DNA of 64,000 bases from Bradyrhizobium xenonodulans (GCF_027594865.1 NZ_CP089391.1:5610501-5674500); one strand, 5' to 3'. Positions 50,648-59,831 are shown, numbered from the stretch's first letter. Program-made: numbers and translations. The notes: generated by a model from the letters alone, not told the origin.

Positions 50648-52003
50648 TCAGGCCGCCGCCGTCGGAACCAGCGCCTCGACGGTCAGACCGCCATCGCCGG
50701 AGACGACGCTGAGCGTGCCGCCCAGCGCCAAAATCCGCTCGCGCATGCCGACGAGGCCGAAGCCGAGCTTCTGGCCCGGCTCCATGCCGCGGCCATTGTC
50801 GCTGACCCGCACCCTGGCGCGGCCGCGGCCGTCGCGTTCCACCGGCTCCACGGGCTCGATGACGACGTTGACCGAGGTCGCGCCGGCGTGGCGGAACACG
50901 TTGGTGAGCGCCTCCTGAACGATGCGGTAGATGGTGAGATCGGCGGTCTCGCCGGTGACCCCGAGCGACGGCGAGATCACGGTCTTGATCGCGACGTCGG
51001 GATGCGACTCCCGCCACAGCCGCGACAGCGATTCCAGCGCCTGGCGCAGGCCGAGCTCGGCAAGGCCCACCGGCCGGAGCCGTTCCAGCACGCGGCGGTT
51101 GAACTGCTGGAGCGCGTTGATCTGTTCCAGCATGGCGCTGCCGTGTTTTCGCACCGCCTCCGCGCTCGGCGCGCGTCCATCTGCCTGCTTGGCCAGCGCG
51201 CTCGCATGCGCGCGCAGCGAGAACAGATACGGCCCGAACTCGTCGTGCAGCTCGCGCGCGATTTCCTTGCGCTCGACGTCCTGGAGCGACACCGTGCGCT
51301 CGGCGAGGCGCCGCTTGTCCTCGACCGCCTCGCCGAGCGTTGCCGCAAGGTGGTTGAGCTTGGTGCAGATCGCGGCGAGCTCGGGCGCGCCGCCCGGCGT
51401 GACGCGCGCCTGATATCGCCCGCCCTCGAGCTCGGCCATCGTGTTCGCCAGGGACTGAAGCGGCGCCAGCGCCCGCCCGATCACATTCATCATCACCAGG
51501 AACAGCGCGAGCGCGATCACCGAGCCGACCTCGAGCTGGGTGACGATGGCATCCCAGATCTCGGCGATCTCGTCATCGGGATGCGCAGTGATCACCAGCG
51601 TCCCCGGCTTGCCATGGATTGAAACGGGCACGCTCACCGCGGTCTGCTCGGGATGAACAAGGCCGACGAACCAGGCCGGCGGCCCGCGCGCATCGTCGGC
51701 ATCGGCCCGGGGCGGCGTCAGCGAGTTCCCGCCGGCATCCTTGAGGGCGATGCTGACATGGCGCAGGCGGCTGAGATCGCGCGCGATCTGGTTCAGCCGG
51801 GCATCCGGATCGGGCGCCTCGTTCAGATCCGCCACGATCATCTCGATGAATTCGCGCGCAAGCCGGATCACGCTCTGGTCCTCGGCCTGCACCCGCGGCC
51901 CGGCCTCCGCGACCTGGCGGCCGATATTGACCGCGAGGCCGAGTGCCAGCAGCAGCGCCAGCAGGAGGGTGATGCGCGCGCGCAAGGATAGATTTTGCCA
52001 CAT
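50648..52003 (-). CDS. Sensor histidine kinase (HisKA_3/NarL type, FlhS-like candidate)
   Basis: Membrane kinase, 451 aa. TM1 (about 7-27), a periplasmic domain of about 140 residues, TM2 (about 165-187), a HAMP region, then HisKA_3 with phospho-acceptor ELHDEFGPYL and the HATPase motifs VQEALTNVFRHA, RVSDNGRGM and GFGLVGMRERI. ATG 52003. Divergent from the response regulator at 52145, 141 bases away. With a neighbouring fghA it resembles the FlhS/FlhR pair that controls formaldehyde and alcohol oxidation in Paracoccus; that link is inference. Confidence 0.9.
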   Translation of the reverse strand: MWQNLSLRARITLLLALLLALGLAVNIGRQVAEAGPRVQAEDQSVIRLAREFIEMIVADLNEAPDPDARLNQIARDLSRLRHVSIALKDAGGNSLTPPRADADDARGPPAWFVGLVHPEQTAVSVPVSIHGKPGTLVITAHPDDEIAEIWDAIVTQLEVGSVIALALFLVMMNVIGRALAPLQSLANTMAELEGGRYQARVTPGGAPELAAICTKLNHLAATLGEAVEDKRRLAERTVSLQDVERKEIARELHDEFGPYLFSLRAHASALAKQADGRAPSAEAVRKHGSAMLEQINALQQFNRRVLERLRPVGLAELGLRQALESLSRLWRESHPDVAIKTVISPSLGVTGETADLTIYRIVQEALTNVFRHAGATSVNVVIEPVEPVERDGRGRARVRVSDNGRGMEPGQKLGFGLVGMRERILALGGTLSVVSGDGGLTVEALVPTAAA

Positions 52004-52144
52004 GGGTGTCGTCCGTGCCCCGCGAAGGTTGGCCCGCGCCTGTCCGATGACGTTGACAGAGGCGAAGCGCCCGATATCTAATCGAAAGCGTACAGCAATC
52101 CCGGCCGGGCGCGAAACAGGCTGGCGCTGTCGCGGGGAACGCCT

Positions 52145-52765
52145 ATGCGCATTCTGATCGTCGACGATCATCCCATTGTCGCCTCCGGCTGCCGTGCCGT
52201 GCTGGCCGACGAAGGCGAGATCGAGATTTTGGAGGCCGCCGACGCCGAAGACGGCGAGTGCGTCTTCATTGTCGAGCGCCCCGACCTCTGCATCATCGAC
52301 ATCAACCTGCCGACCGTCTCCGGCTTCGAGCTGGCGCGCCGCATCCTCGAGCGCGCACCCGAGGCCCGCATCATCATGTTCAGCATGAACGACGATCCCG
52401 CCTTCGCCGCGCGCGCGATCGAATGCGGCGCCAAGGGCTACGTCTCCAAGACCGGCGACCCCGATGACCTCGTCGAGGCGATCCGCGCCGTCGGCGGCGG
52501 CGGCACTTACCTTCCGACCGCGATCGCGCGCAGCATCGCCTTCGCAGGGCCGACGCTGGCGCAGAGCCCGCTGTCGAAGCTGAACGCGCGCGAGATGGAG
52601 ATCCTGCGGCTGCTGAGCGCCGGAAAGAGCCTGTCCGAGATCGCCTGGCTGGTGCAATCGTCCTACAAGACGGTGGCCAACACCTCCTCGATCATGCGCC
52701 AGAAGCTCGGGGTGAAGACCTCGGTCGAGTTGGTGCGGCTGGCGATCGACAGCGGCGTCGCCTGA
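52145..52765 (+). CDS. LuxR/NarL-family response regulator (FlhR-like candidate)
   Basis: The protein is 206 aa. Receiver domain: acidic D7/D8 (VDDHP), phospho-acceptor D52 (CIIDINLP), Lys in YVSKTG. LuxR-type HTH near 145-205: LNAREMEILRLLSAGKSLSEIAWLV and KTVANTSSIMRQKLGVKTSVELV. Cognate of the divergent kinase. ATG 52145. The fghA gene starts about 70 bases downstream on the same strand and may be co-regulated. Confidence 0.92.
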   Translation: MRILIVDDHPIVASGCRAVLADEGEIEILEAADAEDGECVFIVERPDLCIIDINLPTVSGFELARRILERAPEARIIMFSMNDDPAFAARAIECGAKGYVSKTGDPDDLVEAIRAVGGGGTYLPTAIARSIAFAGPTLAQSPLSKLNAREMEILRLLSAGKSLSEIAWLVQSSYKTVANTSSIMRQKLGVKTSVELVRLAIDSGVA

Positions 52766-52834
52766 CATCGCCAAAAATTCGGTCACACAAGCGTTGCAAT
52801 CCTGATGTGGTTAGATGCCACGGAGCATAACGGC

Positions 52835-53680
52835 ATGACGATCCAGACTGTCTCGACCAATACATCCTATGGCGGCGTGCAGGGCGTGTACCGCCATGCC
52901 AGCCAGGCGACCGGAACCGACATGGTGTTCTCGGTCTATGTCCCCCCGCATGCGCAGGGCGCAAAGCTTCCCGTGGTCTGGTATCTCTCCGGCCTCACCT
53001 GCACCCATGCCAACGTCACCGAAAAGGGCGAATTTCGCAAAGCCTGCGCCGAGCTCGGCCTGATCTTCGTCGCGCCCGACACCTCACCGCGCGGGCCGGA
53101 CGTGCCGGGCGACGCCAACAATGCCTATGATTTCGGCCTGGGCGCCGGTTTCTATGTCGACGCGACGCAAGAGCCGTTCGCGCGCAACTATCGCATGTGG
53201 AGCTATGTCACCGACGAATTGCCCAAACTCGTGGCGGAGAACTTTCCGGTCGACGCCAAGCGCCAATCGGTGATGGGCCATTCGATGGGCGGCCACGGCG
53301 CACTGACGGTGGCGCTGCGCAACCCGCACCGCTATCTCGCGGCCAGCGCGTTCGCGCCGATCGTCGCGCCCTCGCTCGTGCCCTGGGGCATCAAGGCGCT
53401 GACCGGCTATCTCGGGCCGAACAAGGATGCCTGGCGCAGCCACGACACCGTGGCGCTGATCGAGGACGGCGCGAAATACTCCGGCTTCCTGGTCGACGTC
53501 GGCGAGGCCGACAACTTCTTGAAAGAGCAGCTCAAGCCGGAGCTGCTGGAGGCTGCATGCGCCAAGGCCAGCATCCCGCTGACGCTGCGGCGGCAGGCGG
53601 GATATGACCACAGCTATTACTTCATCTCGACCTTCATGGGCGATCATCTGCACTGGCATGCGGAGAGGTTGAAGGGGTGA
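52835..53680 (+). CDS. fghA: S-formylglutathione hydrolase
   Basis: Cytoplasmic hydrolase of S-formylglutathione to formate and glutathione in formaldehyde detoxification, 281 aa. Alpha/beta-hydrolase esterase D family: oxyanion region YLSGLTCTHANV, family motif PDTSPRG, nucleophile S150 in GHSMGGHG, acid near 226 and His in YDHSYYF. ATG 52835 is preferred over the open frame from 52805 because it gives the family N-terminus. The glutathione-dependent formaldehyde dehydrogenase partner is not in the window. Fits the PQQ/alcohol module around it. Confidence 0.93.
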   Translation: MTIQTVSTNTSYGGVQGVYRHASQATGTDMVFSVYVPPHAQGAKLPVVWYLSGLTCTHANVTEKGEFRKACAELGLIFVAPDTSPRGPDVPGDANNAYDFGLGAGFYVDATQEPFARNYRMWSYVTDELPKLVAENFPVDAKRQSVMGHSMGGHGALTVALRNPHRYLAASAFAPIVAPSLVPWGIKALTGYLGPNKDAWRSHDTVALIEDGAKYSGFLVDVGEADNFLKEQLKPELLEAACAKASIPLTLRRQAGYDHSYYFISTFMGDHLHWHAERLKG

Positions 53681-53687
53681 TTTGCTT

Positions 53688-53709
53688 ACCCTCCCCTGGA
53701 GGGGAGGGT
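53688..53709. terminator. Palindrome between convergent fghA and DUF3280 genes
   Basis: Perfect 10-bp arms (accctcccct / aggggagggt) with 2 central bases. It is a short member of the ccctcccc palindrome family that also flanks the insertion sequence at 62.6 kb. Position between two convergent stops suggests a transcript end; no T-run. Confidence 0.55.
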
Positions 53710-53718
53710 CAGCGCCCC

Positions 53719-54222
53719 TTACTCCGGCTTGCCGTAATTCGGCGCCAGCAACCGGTTGCGGATCAGGTAGCTCATCGTGCGGGTCCAGGCTTCATCGGTG
53801 TTGCCGCGCATGTCGGCGCTGGCGGCCGTGATCATGTTGCCGGTCTTCACGTCGCGCAGATAGATGTTGAGATTGATGATCAGGTTCGAGACCTTCTGCA
53901 CCATGCCGGTGATCTCGAGGTCGGCGCCCAATTGCCCAGCGAGCTTGAGGTCACAGCGGCCGCAAGCCTGAAGATTGGCGTGACGGGCGGCATCCCTGAC
54001 CGGTGCGATGTCGAGCAGCTGGAACTTGCCTGACGCTGCCAGCTCCTTGCGGAGCTGCTCGCTGATGCGATCGAGCCGCGCTTCCTCCGGCTTGGAGCCG
54101 TAGAACTCGCCAGGCAGGCTGGTGTCGATCAGCTCGAAATCGAACACCACGAGCTTCGGCGGATCGGCGAACGCGACTGAGCCCGTCAACAGCAAAGCCG
54201 CGAAACATATCAGCGCTCGCAT
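53719..54222 (-). CDS. DUF3280 exported protein (PQQ-module associated)
   Basis: The protein is 167 aa. Signal peptide MRALICFAALLLTGSVAFAD, then PKLVVFDFELIDTSLPGEFYG, LAASGKFQLLDIAP and TGMVQKVSNLIINLNIYLRD, the DUF3280 pattern. This family is often found beside quinoprotein alcohol dehydrogenase genes. Two cysteines (ACGRCD) lie close together. ATG 54222. Divergent from the ABC binding-protein gene at 54366. Confidence 0.85.
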   Translation of the reverse strand: MRALICFAALLLTGSVAFADPPKLVVFDFELIDTSLPGEFYGSKPEEARLDRISEQLRKELAASGKFQLLDIAPVRDAARHANLQACGRCDLKLAGQLGADLEITGMVQKVSNLIINLNIYLRDVKTGNMITAASADMRGNTDEAWTRTMSYLIRNRLLAPNYGKPE

Positions 54223-54365
54223 GATCGTGATTCCAGCCCTCGTGCGCGCGGGGACGAAATGCGGGGTTGCATGCCCTGACAAATCGGTCATGCTTTAGCA
54301 GAAACAATTCTCCATCGGCGGTCAAGCCGGGGAGAACTCCTGGAGAAAAAACGTTTGGAGGAAGC

Positions 54366-55547
54366 ATGATCCGATGGTTGGTCGGCCTGATCGGCTTGGG
54401 TCTTGCCGCGACGAGCGCGCTCGCGGCCGACCCTGTCATGATCGGCGTCGGCTATCTCGGTGTCGCCGGTACCAGATCGACGCTGTCGCTGGTCGAGCAG
54501 CCCGCGGAGAATGACGGCGTCGCCGGCGCGCGCCTCGCCATCGAGGACAACAACACCACCGGCAGATTCCTCAACCAACGTTTTACGCTGGAGGAGCGAC
54601 GTATCAAGGAGGGCGAAGATGCCGTGCAGGCCGCGACCGCGCTTGCCGAGAAAAACGGCTTCATCATTGCCGACCTGCCGGCCGATGCGCTGTTGAAGGT
54701 CTCGGACGCCCTGCGCGAGCGCGGCACATTGCTGTTCAATGCCGGCGCGATCGACGAGCGGCTGCGCGAGGCCGATTGCCGCGCCAATGTCATCCACACG
54801 GCGCCGACGCGTGCGATGCTGGCCGATGCGCTTGGCCAGTATCTCGTATGGAAAAAGTGGTCGCGCTGGCTGCTCGTGGTCGGCTCGCACGACGAGGACA
54901 GACTGTTCGCCGATGCGCTGAGGCGTACGGCGACGCGGTTCGGCGCCAAGATCGTCCAGGAAAAAACCTTCGAGGACAAGGGCGGCGCGCGGCGCACCGA
55001 CTCGGGCGTCACGCTGATCCAGCGGCAGATGCCGGTGTTCACGCAACAGGCCCCGGCCTACGACGTGCTGGTCGCCGCCGACGAGAGCGAGGTGTTCGGC
55101 GCCTATCTGCCGTATCGCACCTGGGATCCCCGCCCCGTCGCGGGCTCGGCTGGCCTCGTGCCGCGGAGCTGGGACGCATCGCAGGACCAATGGGGCGCGA
55201 TCCAGATGCAGAACCGCTTCGTCAAACTGAACGCGCGGCGCATGACCGCGCTCGACATGCAGGCCTGGACGGCGGTGCGCATGATCGGCGAGGCCACCTC
55301 GCGCACCAATTCGGGCGACGTCAAGAAAGTCACCGACTTCATCAAGGGCCCGGATTTTTCCGTCGCCGCCTTCAAGGGCACGCGGCTGACCCTGCGCGAC
55401 TGGAATCTTCAACTGCGCCAACCGATCCTGCTCGTCGACGGCCGCATGGTGATCTCGGTGTCGCCGCAGGAAGGATTCCTGCACCAGGTCTCCGAACTCG
55501 ATACGCTCGGCTATGATCGTCCGGAGAGCAAATGCAAGCTGAAGTGA
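54366..55547 (+). CDS. PQQ-dependent alcohol dehydrogenase system ABC substrate-binding protein (LutA-like)
   Basis: Periplasmic type I binding-protein fold, 393 aa. Signal peptide MIRWLVGLIGLGLAATSALAA. Segments DPVMIGVGYLGVAGTRSTLS, PADALLKVSDALRERGTLLFN, RANVIHTAPTRAMLADALGQY and SWDASQDQWGAIQMQNRFVK match the family annotated as PQQ-dependent alcohol dehydrogenase system, ABC binding component. First gene of an operon with propeller, ATPase, permease and hypothetical genes, overlapping the next. In methylotrophs the related set (lut) takes up lanthanides; the ligand here is inferred. Confidence 0.85.
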   Translation: MIRWLVGLIGLGLAATSALAADPVMIGVGYLGVAGTRSTLSLVEQPAENDGVAGARLAIEDNNTTGRFLNQRFTLEERRIKEGEDAVQAATALAEKNGFIIADLPADALLKVSDALRERGTLLFNAGAIDERLREADCRANVIHTAPTRAMLADALGQYLVWKKWSRWLLVVGSHDEDRLFADALRRTATRFGAKIVQEKTFEDKGGARRTDSGVTLIQRQMPVFTQQAPAYDVLVAADESEVFGAYLPYRTWDPRPVAGSAGLVPRSWDASQDQWGAIQMQNRFVKLNARRMTALDMQAWTAVRMIGEATSRTNSGDVKKVTDFIKGPDFSVAAFKGTRLTLRDWNLQLRQPILLVDGRMVISVSPQEGFLHQVSELDTLGYDRPESKCKLK

Positions 55548-56524
55548 GAATGCAGATGTCGCGCATGTGGCGTGTGGGGTTGCTGTCCGGACTGGCGCTG
55601 GCGGCAGCGCCGGCGCATGCGTTCATCGCCTATGTCTCGAACGAGAAGGGCAATACGGTCTCGGTGATCGATACCGAGAGCTGGACGGTGACCAAGACCA
55701 TCAAGGTCGGACAGCGGCCGCGCGGCATCGACTTCACGCGCGACGGCAAGTTCGTGATGGTCGCGGTCGGTGACGACGACACCATCCAGGTAATCGACGC
55801 CAAGACGCAAGCCGTGGTGGACAGCTTGCCCTCCGGTCCCGACCCGGAACTGTTTGCGCAGGATGCCGCCGGCAAGATCCTCTATGTCGCCAACGAGAAC
55901 GATAACACGGTGACCGTGATCGACCTGGAGAAGCGCGCCCGCCTCGGCGACATTCAGGTCGGCGTCGAGCCCGAGGGCATGACCATCAGCCCCGACGGCA
56001 AGATGCTGATCAACACGTCCGAAACCACCAACATGGCGCATTTCATCGACACAGCATCGCGCCAGATCGTCGCCAATGTGCTGGTCGACGCGCGGCCGCG
56101 CTTTGCCGAATTCAAGCATGATAGTTCAGAGCTGTGGGTGTCCTCGGAGATCGGCGGCACGGTCTCGATCATCGATCCCGGCAAGCATGAGGTGATCGGC
56201 AAGGTCAATTTCGAGGTTCCCGGCCTGCGAAAAGAGGCGATCCAGCCGGTCGGCATCGGCATGACCAAGGACGACAAGACCGCCTTCGTCGCGCTCGGCC
56301 CCGCCAACCGCGTTGCCGTCGTCGACGTCGCCTCGCGCAAGGTGATCAAATATCTGCTGGTTGGACAGCGGGTCTGGCACATGGCGTTCACGCCGGACGA
56401 GAAGTACCTGCTCACCACCAACGGCGTGTCGAACGATGTGTCCGTCATCGACGTCGCCGCGCAAAAGGTGATCAAGACCATTCAGGTGGGCGAGCTACCC
56501 TGGGGCATCACGATCGCGCCATGA
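55532..56524 (+). CDS. YVTN-type beta-propeller, PQQ-catabolism associated (LutD-like candidate)
   Basis: Periplasmic seven-bladed propeller, 330 aa from ATG 55532, or 324/322 aa from 55550/55556. A signal peptide (VGLLSGLALAAAPAHA) is followed by repeats containing YVSNEKGNTVSVID, VMVAVGDDDTIQVID, LYVANENDNTVTVID and LLTTNGVSNDVSVIDV. The family is annotated as PQQ-dependent catabolism-associated propeller. It overlaps the binding-protein end by 16 bases and ends 4 bases inside the ATPase start. The repeats lack the Trp-docking motif of quinoproteins, so it probably does not bind PQQ. Confidence 0.88.
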   Translation: MQAEVRMQMSRMWRVGLLSGLALAAAPAHAFIAYVSNEKGNTVSVIDTESWTVTKTIKVGQRPRGIDFTRDGKFVMVAVGDDDTIQVIDAKTQAVVDSLPSGPDPELFAQDAAGKILYVANENDNTVTVIDLEKRARLGDIQVGVEPEGMTISPDGKMLINTSETTNMAHFIDTASRQIVANVLVDARPRFAEFKHDSSELWVSSEIGGTVSIIDPGKHEVIGKVNFEVPGLRKEAIQPVGIGMTKDDKTAFVALGPANRVAVVDVASRKVIKYLLVGQRVWHMAFTPDEKYLLTTNGVSNDVSVIDVAAQKVIKTIQVGELPWGITIAP

Positions 56525-57327
56525 CCAGCCCTGCCCCCATCGCCGAACCACACGAGGCGCCGAAGCCTGACCCGGCAGCGGTTGCAGCTTTGTCGATCGA
56601 CGGCGTCAGCCATGCCTACGGCCCGCGCCGTGCGCTGATGGACGTCTCGTTCAAGGTGCAGCCCGCAAGCTTCACCGCGCTGCTCGGCCTCAACGGCGCG
56701 GGCAAGAGCACGCTGTTCTCGCTGATCACGCGGCTGTTCGGCATCCAGAGCGGCCGCGTCGGCATCTTCGGCCATGACGTCGGCAAAAGCCCCGGCGAGG
56801 CACTGCGGCTGCTCGGGGTCGTGTTCCAGCCGCGCACGCTCGATCTCGATCTGTCGCTGACGCAGAACCTGCTCTATCACGCCGCACTGCACGGCATCAG
56901 TCGCCGCGATGCCACCGCACGTAGCGCGGAGCTGCTCGACCGCATCGGGCTGACCGAGCGCGCCGGCAGCAAGGTGCGCGATCTCTCCGGCGGACAGATG
57001 CGGCGGCTGGAGATCGCCCGCGCCCTGCTGCACCGGCCGCGGCTGCTGTTGCTGGACGAGCCGACCGTCGGCCTCGACGTCAAGGCACGCGCCGACATCA
57101 TCAGCCATGTCCGCCAGCTCGTGACGGAGCAAGGCATCGGTGTGCTCTGGGCCACGCATCTGTTCGACGAGATCATGCCCGGTGACGATCTCGTGGTGCT
57201 GCACCAAGGCAAGGTGCTGGCACAGGGGCCTATGAGCCAGGTCATCTCTGAAGCCGGCGCGCAGGACGTCAACACCGCCTTCATGCGCCTGACCGGCGCG
57301 CAAACCATGCCGGGAGGCGGTGCATGA
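56521..57327 (+). CDS. ABC transporter ATP-binding protein (PQQ-associated, LutE-like)
   Basis: The protein is 268 aa. Walker [14 protein letters not shown]-loop VVFQPRTLDLDLS, signature DLSGGQMRRLEIARALL, Walker B LLLLDEPTVGLD and switch His in WATHLFDE. Belongs to the ABC-2/NatA-like group. ATG 56521 overlaps the propeller stop (ATGA) and its end overlaps the permease. A Pro-rich N-terminal extension (TSPAPIAEPHEAPKPDPAA) precedes the domain. Confidence 0.92.
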   Translation: MTSPAPIAEPHEAPKPDPAAVAALSIDGVSHAYGPRRALMDVSFKVQPASFTALLGLNGAGKSTLFSLITRLFGIQSGRVGIFGHDVGKSPGEALRLLGVVFQPRTLDLDLSLTQNLLYHAALHGISRRDATARSAELLDRIGLTERAGSKVRDLSGGQMRRLEIARALLHRPRLLLLDEPTVGLDVKARADIISHVRQLVTEQGIGVLWATHLFDEIMPGDDLVVLHQGKVLAQGPMSQVISEAGAQDVNTAFMRLTGAQTMPGGGA

Positions 57328-58172
57328 GCAGCATCACGACGCGGGACGCTCCGCACGGCTTCTCATTTGCCGAGTACATGACCTGCCTCACCGGCATCGT
57401 CTGGCGCGAGGGCCTGCGCTTCCTGCATCAGCGCGAGCGCTTCGTCTCCGCGCTGGTGCGGCCGCTGGTGTGGCTGTTCATCTTCGCCGCCGGCTTCCGC
57501 CAGGTGCTCGGCATCTCCATCATCCCGCCTTACGAGACCTACATCCTCTACGAGGTCTATATCGCGCCCGGGCTGATGGCGATGATCCAGCTGTTCAACG
57601 GCATGCAGTCCTCGCTCTCGATGGTCTATGACCGCGAGATGGGCAACATGCGCACGCTGCTGGTGAGCCCGCTGCCGCGCGGCTTCCTCTTGTTCTGCAA
57701 GCTGCTCGCGGGCACCGCGGTGTCGCTGCTCCAGGTCTATGCGTTCCTCTTGATCGCCTGGTTCTGGGACATCACCCCGCCGCCCTCGGGCTACCTCACC
57801 GTGCTGCCGGCGCTGATCCTGTCCGGGTTGATGCTGGGCTCGCTCGGCATGCTGATTTCCTCCGGCATCAAGCAGCTCGAGAACTTTGCCGGCGTGATGA
57901 ATTTTGTCATTTTCCCGATGTTCTTCGCCTCCTCCGCGCTCTACCCGCTCTGGCGGGTGCAGGAGGGCAGCCCTTATCTGTATTATCTCTGCGAGGCCAA
58001 CCCGTTCACCCATGCGGTCGAGCTGATCCGCTTCGCACTGTACGGACAGATCAACTGGATCTCGCTGGCGGTGGTGGCGACCTGTACAATCGTCTTCATG
58101 ATCGGCGCGATTTTGGCCTATGATCCCTCGCGTGGGCTGGCGCGACGAGGCCCTGCGGGAGGCGAAGGATGA
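57324..58172 (+). CDS. ABC-2 type permease (PQQ-associated, LutF-like)
   Basis: The protein is 282 aa with six hydrophobic helices. The ABC-2 signature is visible: PGLMAMIQLFNGMQSSLSMVYDREMGNMRTLLVSPLPR and the Leu-Glu loop KQLENFAGVMNFVIFPMFFASSALYPLW. ABC-2 permeases usually export, yet in lut systems a binding protein and this permease act together; direction here is not settled. ATG 57324 overlaps the ATPase stop. Confidence 0.9.
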   Translation: MSSITTRDAPHGFSFAEYMTCLTGIVWREGLRFLHQRERFVSALVRPLVWLFIFAAGFRQVLGISIIPPYETYILYEVYIAPGLMAMIQLFNGMQSSLSMVYDREMGNMRTLLVSPLPRGFLLFCKLLAGTAVSLLQVYAFLLIAWFWDITPPPSGYLTVLPALILSGLMLGSLGMLISSGIKQLENFAGVMNFVIFPMFFASSALYPLWRVQEGSPYLYYLCEANPFTHAVELIRFALYGQINWISLAVVATCTIVFMIGAILAYDPSRGLARRGPAGGEG

Positions 58173-58783
58173 CGGTTCGGGTTCTGGCCATGGCGCTTCT
58201 GGCACTCACAGCCACGAGCACGGCCGCGCGGGCGGCCGATCCGCGCTATCCCGACTGGCCGTGCACGCAGGCAAAAGTGCCGGTGATCTCACTCGCCGCC
58301 GTCTGGGCCGGCCCGGAACTCGGCGACGCCGAGACCAAATGGAAGGACGACACCAAGATCACCGCGCTGGTCTCAAAACTGTCGGCGCGCAAGACGCCGC
58401 TGGACGAAGCCGAAAAATCCGTGAAGGAATTTCTGGCCGCCTCCGCCACGGACAAGACCGCGAACGCAAAACTGCTGTTCGCCGGCCTGTTCGACACGCT
58501 CAACGCCCAGCGCTCCCAGGTCATGAACGGGCTCGAACGCGTCAGCCGCAAGCAGCGCGAGGCTGCCGACAAGATTCGCGAGGAGACCCTCGCGCTCCAG
58601 GCACTCCAGGGGACAACGCCGCGCGACGAGACCAAGGTCGAGGCCCTCAGCAACGAACTGATCTGGAAGACCCGCATCTTCGAAGACCGCTACAAAGTGG
58701 TGCGATTCGTCTGCGAGGTTCCGACCACGATCGACCAGCGCCTGTTCGCGCTGGGACGCGTGATCCAGCAGGAAGTGGAATAG
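58169..58783 (+). CDS. Exported hypothetical protein in the PQQ-associated operon
   Basis: The protein is 204 aa. Signal peptide MTVRVLAMALLALTATSTAARA, then DPRYPDWPCTQAKVPVISLAAVWAGP with a likely disulfide partner at VRFVCEVPTT, and a central helical region (LFDTLNAQRSQVMNGLERVSRKQREAADKIREE) that could form a coiled coil. It overlaps the permease end by 4 bases and is the last gene of the operon. It may be the LutB-like exported protein of lut loci; identity is not proven. Confidence 0.8.
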   Translation: MTVRVLAMALLALTATSTAARAADPRYPDWPCTQAKVPVISLAAVWAGPELGDAETKWKDDTKITALVSKLSARKTPLDEAEKSVKEFLAASATDKTANAKLLFAGLFDTLNAQRSQVMNGLERVSRKQREAADKIREETLALQALQGTTPRDETKVEALSNELIWKTRIFEDRYKVVRFVCEVPTTIDQRLFALGRVIQQEVE

Positions 58784-58916
58784 CCGGTTTGCCGACGGCT
58801 TTCGCCAGAGTTCCCGCGATCTCATTGCGATCGTTAATCTTTGCAGCGCTATCTGCCGGAACCAAATCGATCTAGGATGGCTTGTCGAAGTGGATCTCGA
58901 ACGCCGGGAGGCCTCG

Positions 58917-59219
58917 ATGGGAACAACTAGATTCGTCTTCGCAGGCGCTGCCGTCATCGGCATGCTCGCAACCAGCGCTTTCGCTGACGACATGACCGGA
59001 ATGATTACAAGGATCGACCGGCTCAACAACACGATCTCGATCCAGCAGACGCAGAAGGGCACGGTCGGCGGCAGCGCAGGCGGCGCCGGCGCGCTCCAGC
59101 AGTACAAGGCGAAGGACGCCGCGATGCTCGACGCCGTTCATGCCGGCGACCGGGTGACGTATTCGGCGACCGACGACACGAATGGTTCGGGCACGCTGAC
59201 GAAGCTGCAGAAGCAGTAA
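58917..59219 (+). CDS. Small exported protein with CusF-like fold
   Basis: The protein is 100 aa. Signal peptide MGTTRFVFAGAAVIGMLATSAFA, then DDMTGMITRIDRLNNTISIQ and AVHAGDRVTYSATDDTNGSGTLTKL, an OB-fold pattern like CusF-type metallochaperones. The CusF metal ligands (Met/His/Trp set) are not clear, so metal binding is uncertain. ATG 58917 has GGGAGG ahead; a GTG at 58890 is less likely. Confidence 0.7.
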   Translation: MGTTRFVFAGAAVIGMLATSAFADDMTGMITRIDRLNNTISIQQTQKGTVGGSAGGAGALQQYKAKDAAMLDAVHAGDRVTYSATDDTNGSGTLTKLQKQ

Positions 59220-59226
59220 CAGTTCG

Positions 59227-59257
59227 TCTCCCTCTCGCCGCCTGCGGGGACGAGGGA
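59227..59257. repeat. Imperfect C/G-rich palindrome
   Basis: The arms ctccctc and gagggag flank a C/G-rich loop between two convergent genes. It belongs to the same style of element as 53688-53709. It may end transcripts from both sides. Confidence 0.45.
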
Positions 59258-59273
59258 GCACACCTGTGCCCGC

Positions 59274-59831
59274 CTACTGCTCCGGCCGCGGCTCCGGCTG
59301 CGCTTCCTCGGTGGGCAGTTTTGCGCGCTCCCAGCCGTCGCTGCCGTCGGGATACCAGGCGACGTTGGAATAGCCGTAGGCCAATGCGCGCTTGGCGGCA
59401 TTCCACGACATCCAGCAATCGGCGAGGCAATAGATCACGAGCAGTGCGGCCTTGTCGCCGCGCGAGGCGCGTGCGAGGCCGCGCCGGAAATAATCGTCCA
59501 TCGCCGGCGGCAACGTGCCGTAACCGGTGTCGGGCAGCCAGAGGCTGCCGGGAATGTTTTTCCGCGGCATATCGCGCCAGACTGTGCCCTCAGGGAGGTT
59601 CTTCGGCTTCGGCGGCCGCGGCAGCACGTCGACGAACGCAGCGCTCTTGGCACGCCAGATCGCCTCGGCCTCAGAAGTCGAGAGCACGCGCGCTCCGGCT
59701 AGCGTCGCCGGCACCGGGGCGCGATAATTGTCGGCGCGATAGCCTTCGGGCTCGAACGGCTCCTGCTGCTGCGCAAATGCCGGTGCCCACAGCACCGCGG
59801 CGACGAGCGCAGCGGCCAACGGCCGCATCAT
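59274..59831 (-). CDS. PQQ-dependent catabolism-associated CxxCW rhodanese-like protein
   Basis: The protein is 185 aa, exported (MMRPLAAALVAAVLWAPAFAQ). The key motif CLADCWMSWNAAKRA gives the C-x3-C-W signature at the rhodanese active-site loop, and WRAKSAAFVDVLPRPPKPKNLPEGTVW is family-specific. Such proteins occur with quinoprotein dehydrogenase genes; sulfur or thiol chemistry is presumed. It ends the minus-strand pair with the binding protein at 59828, overlapping it by 4 bases. Confidence 0.87.
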   Translation of the reverse strand: MMRPLAAALVAAVLWAPAFAQQQEPFEPEGYRADNYRAPVPATLAGARVLSTSEAEAIWRAKSAAFVDVLPRPPKPKNLPEGTVWRDMPRKNIPGSLWLPDTGYGTLPPAMDDYFRRGLARASRGDKAALLVIYCLADCWMSWNAAKRALAYGYSNVAWYPDGSDGWERAKLPTEEAQPEPRPEQ

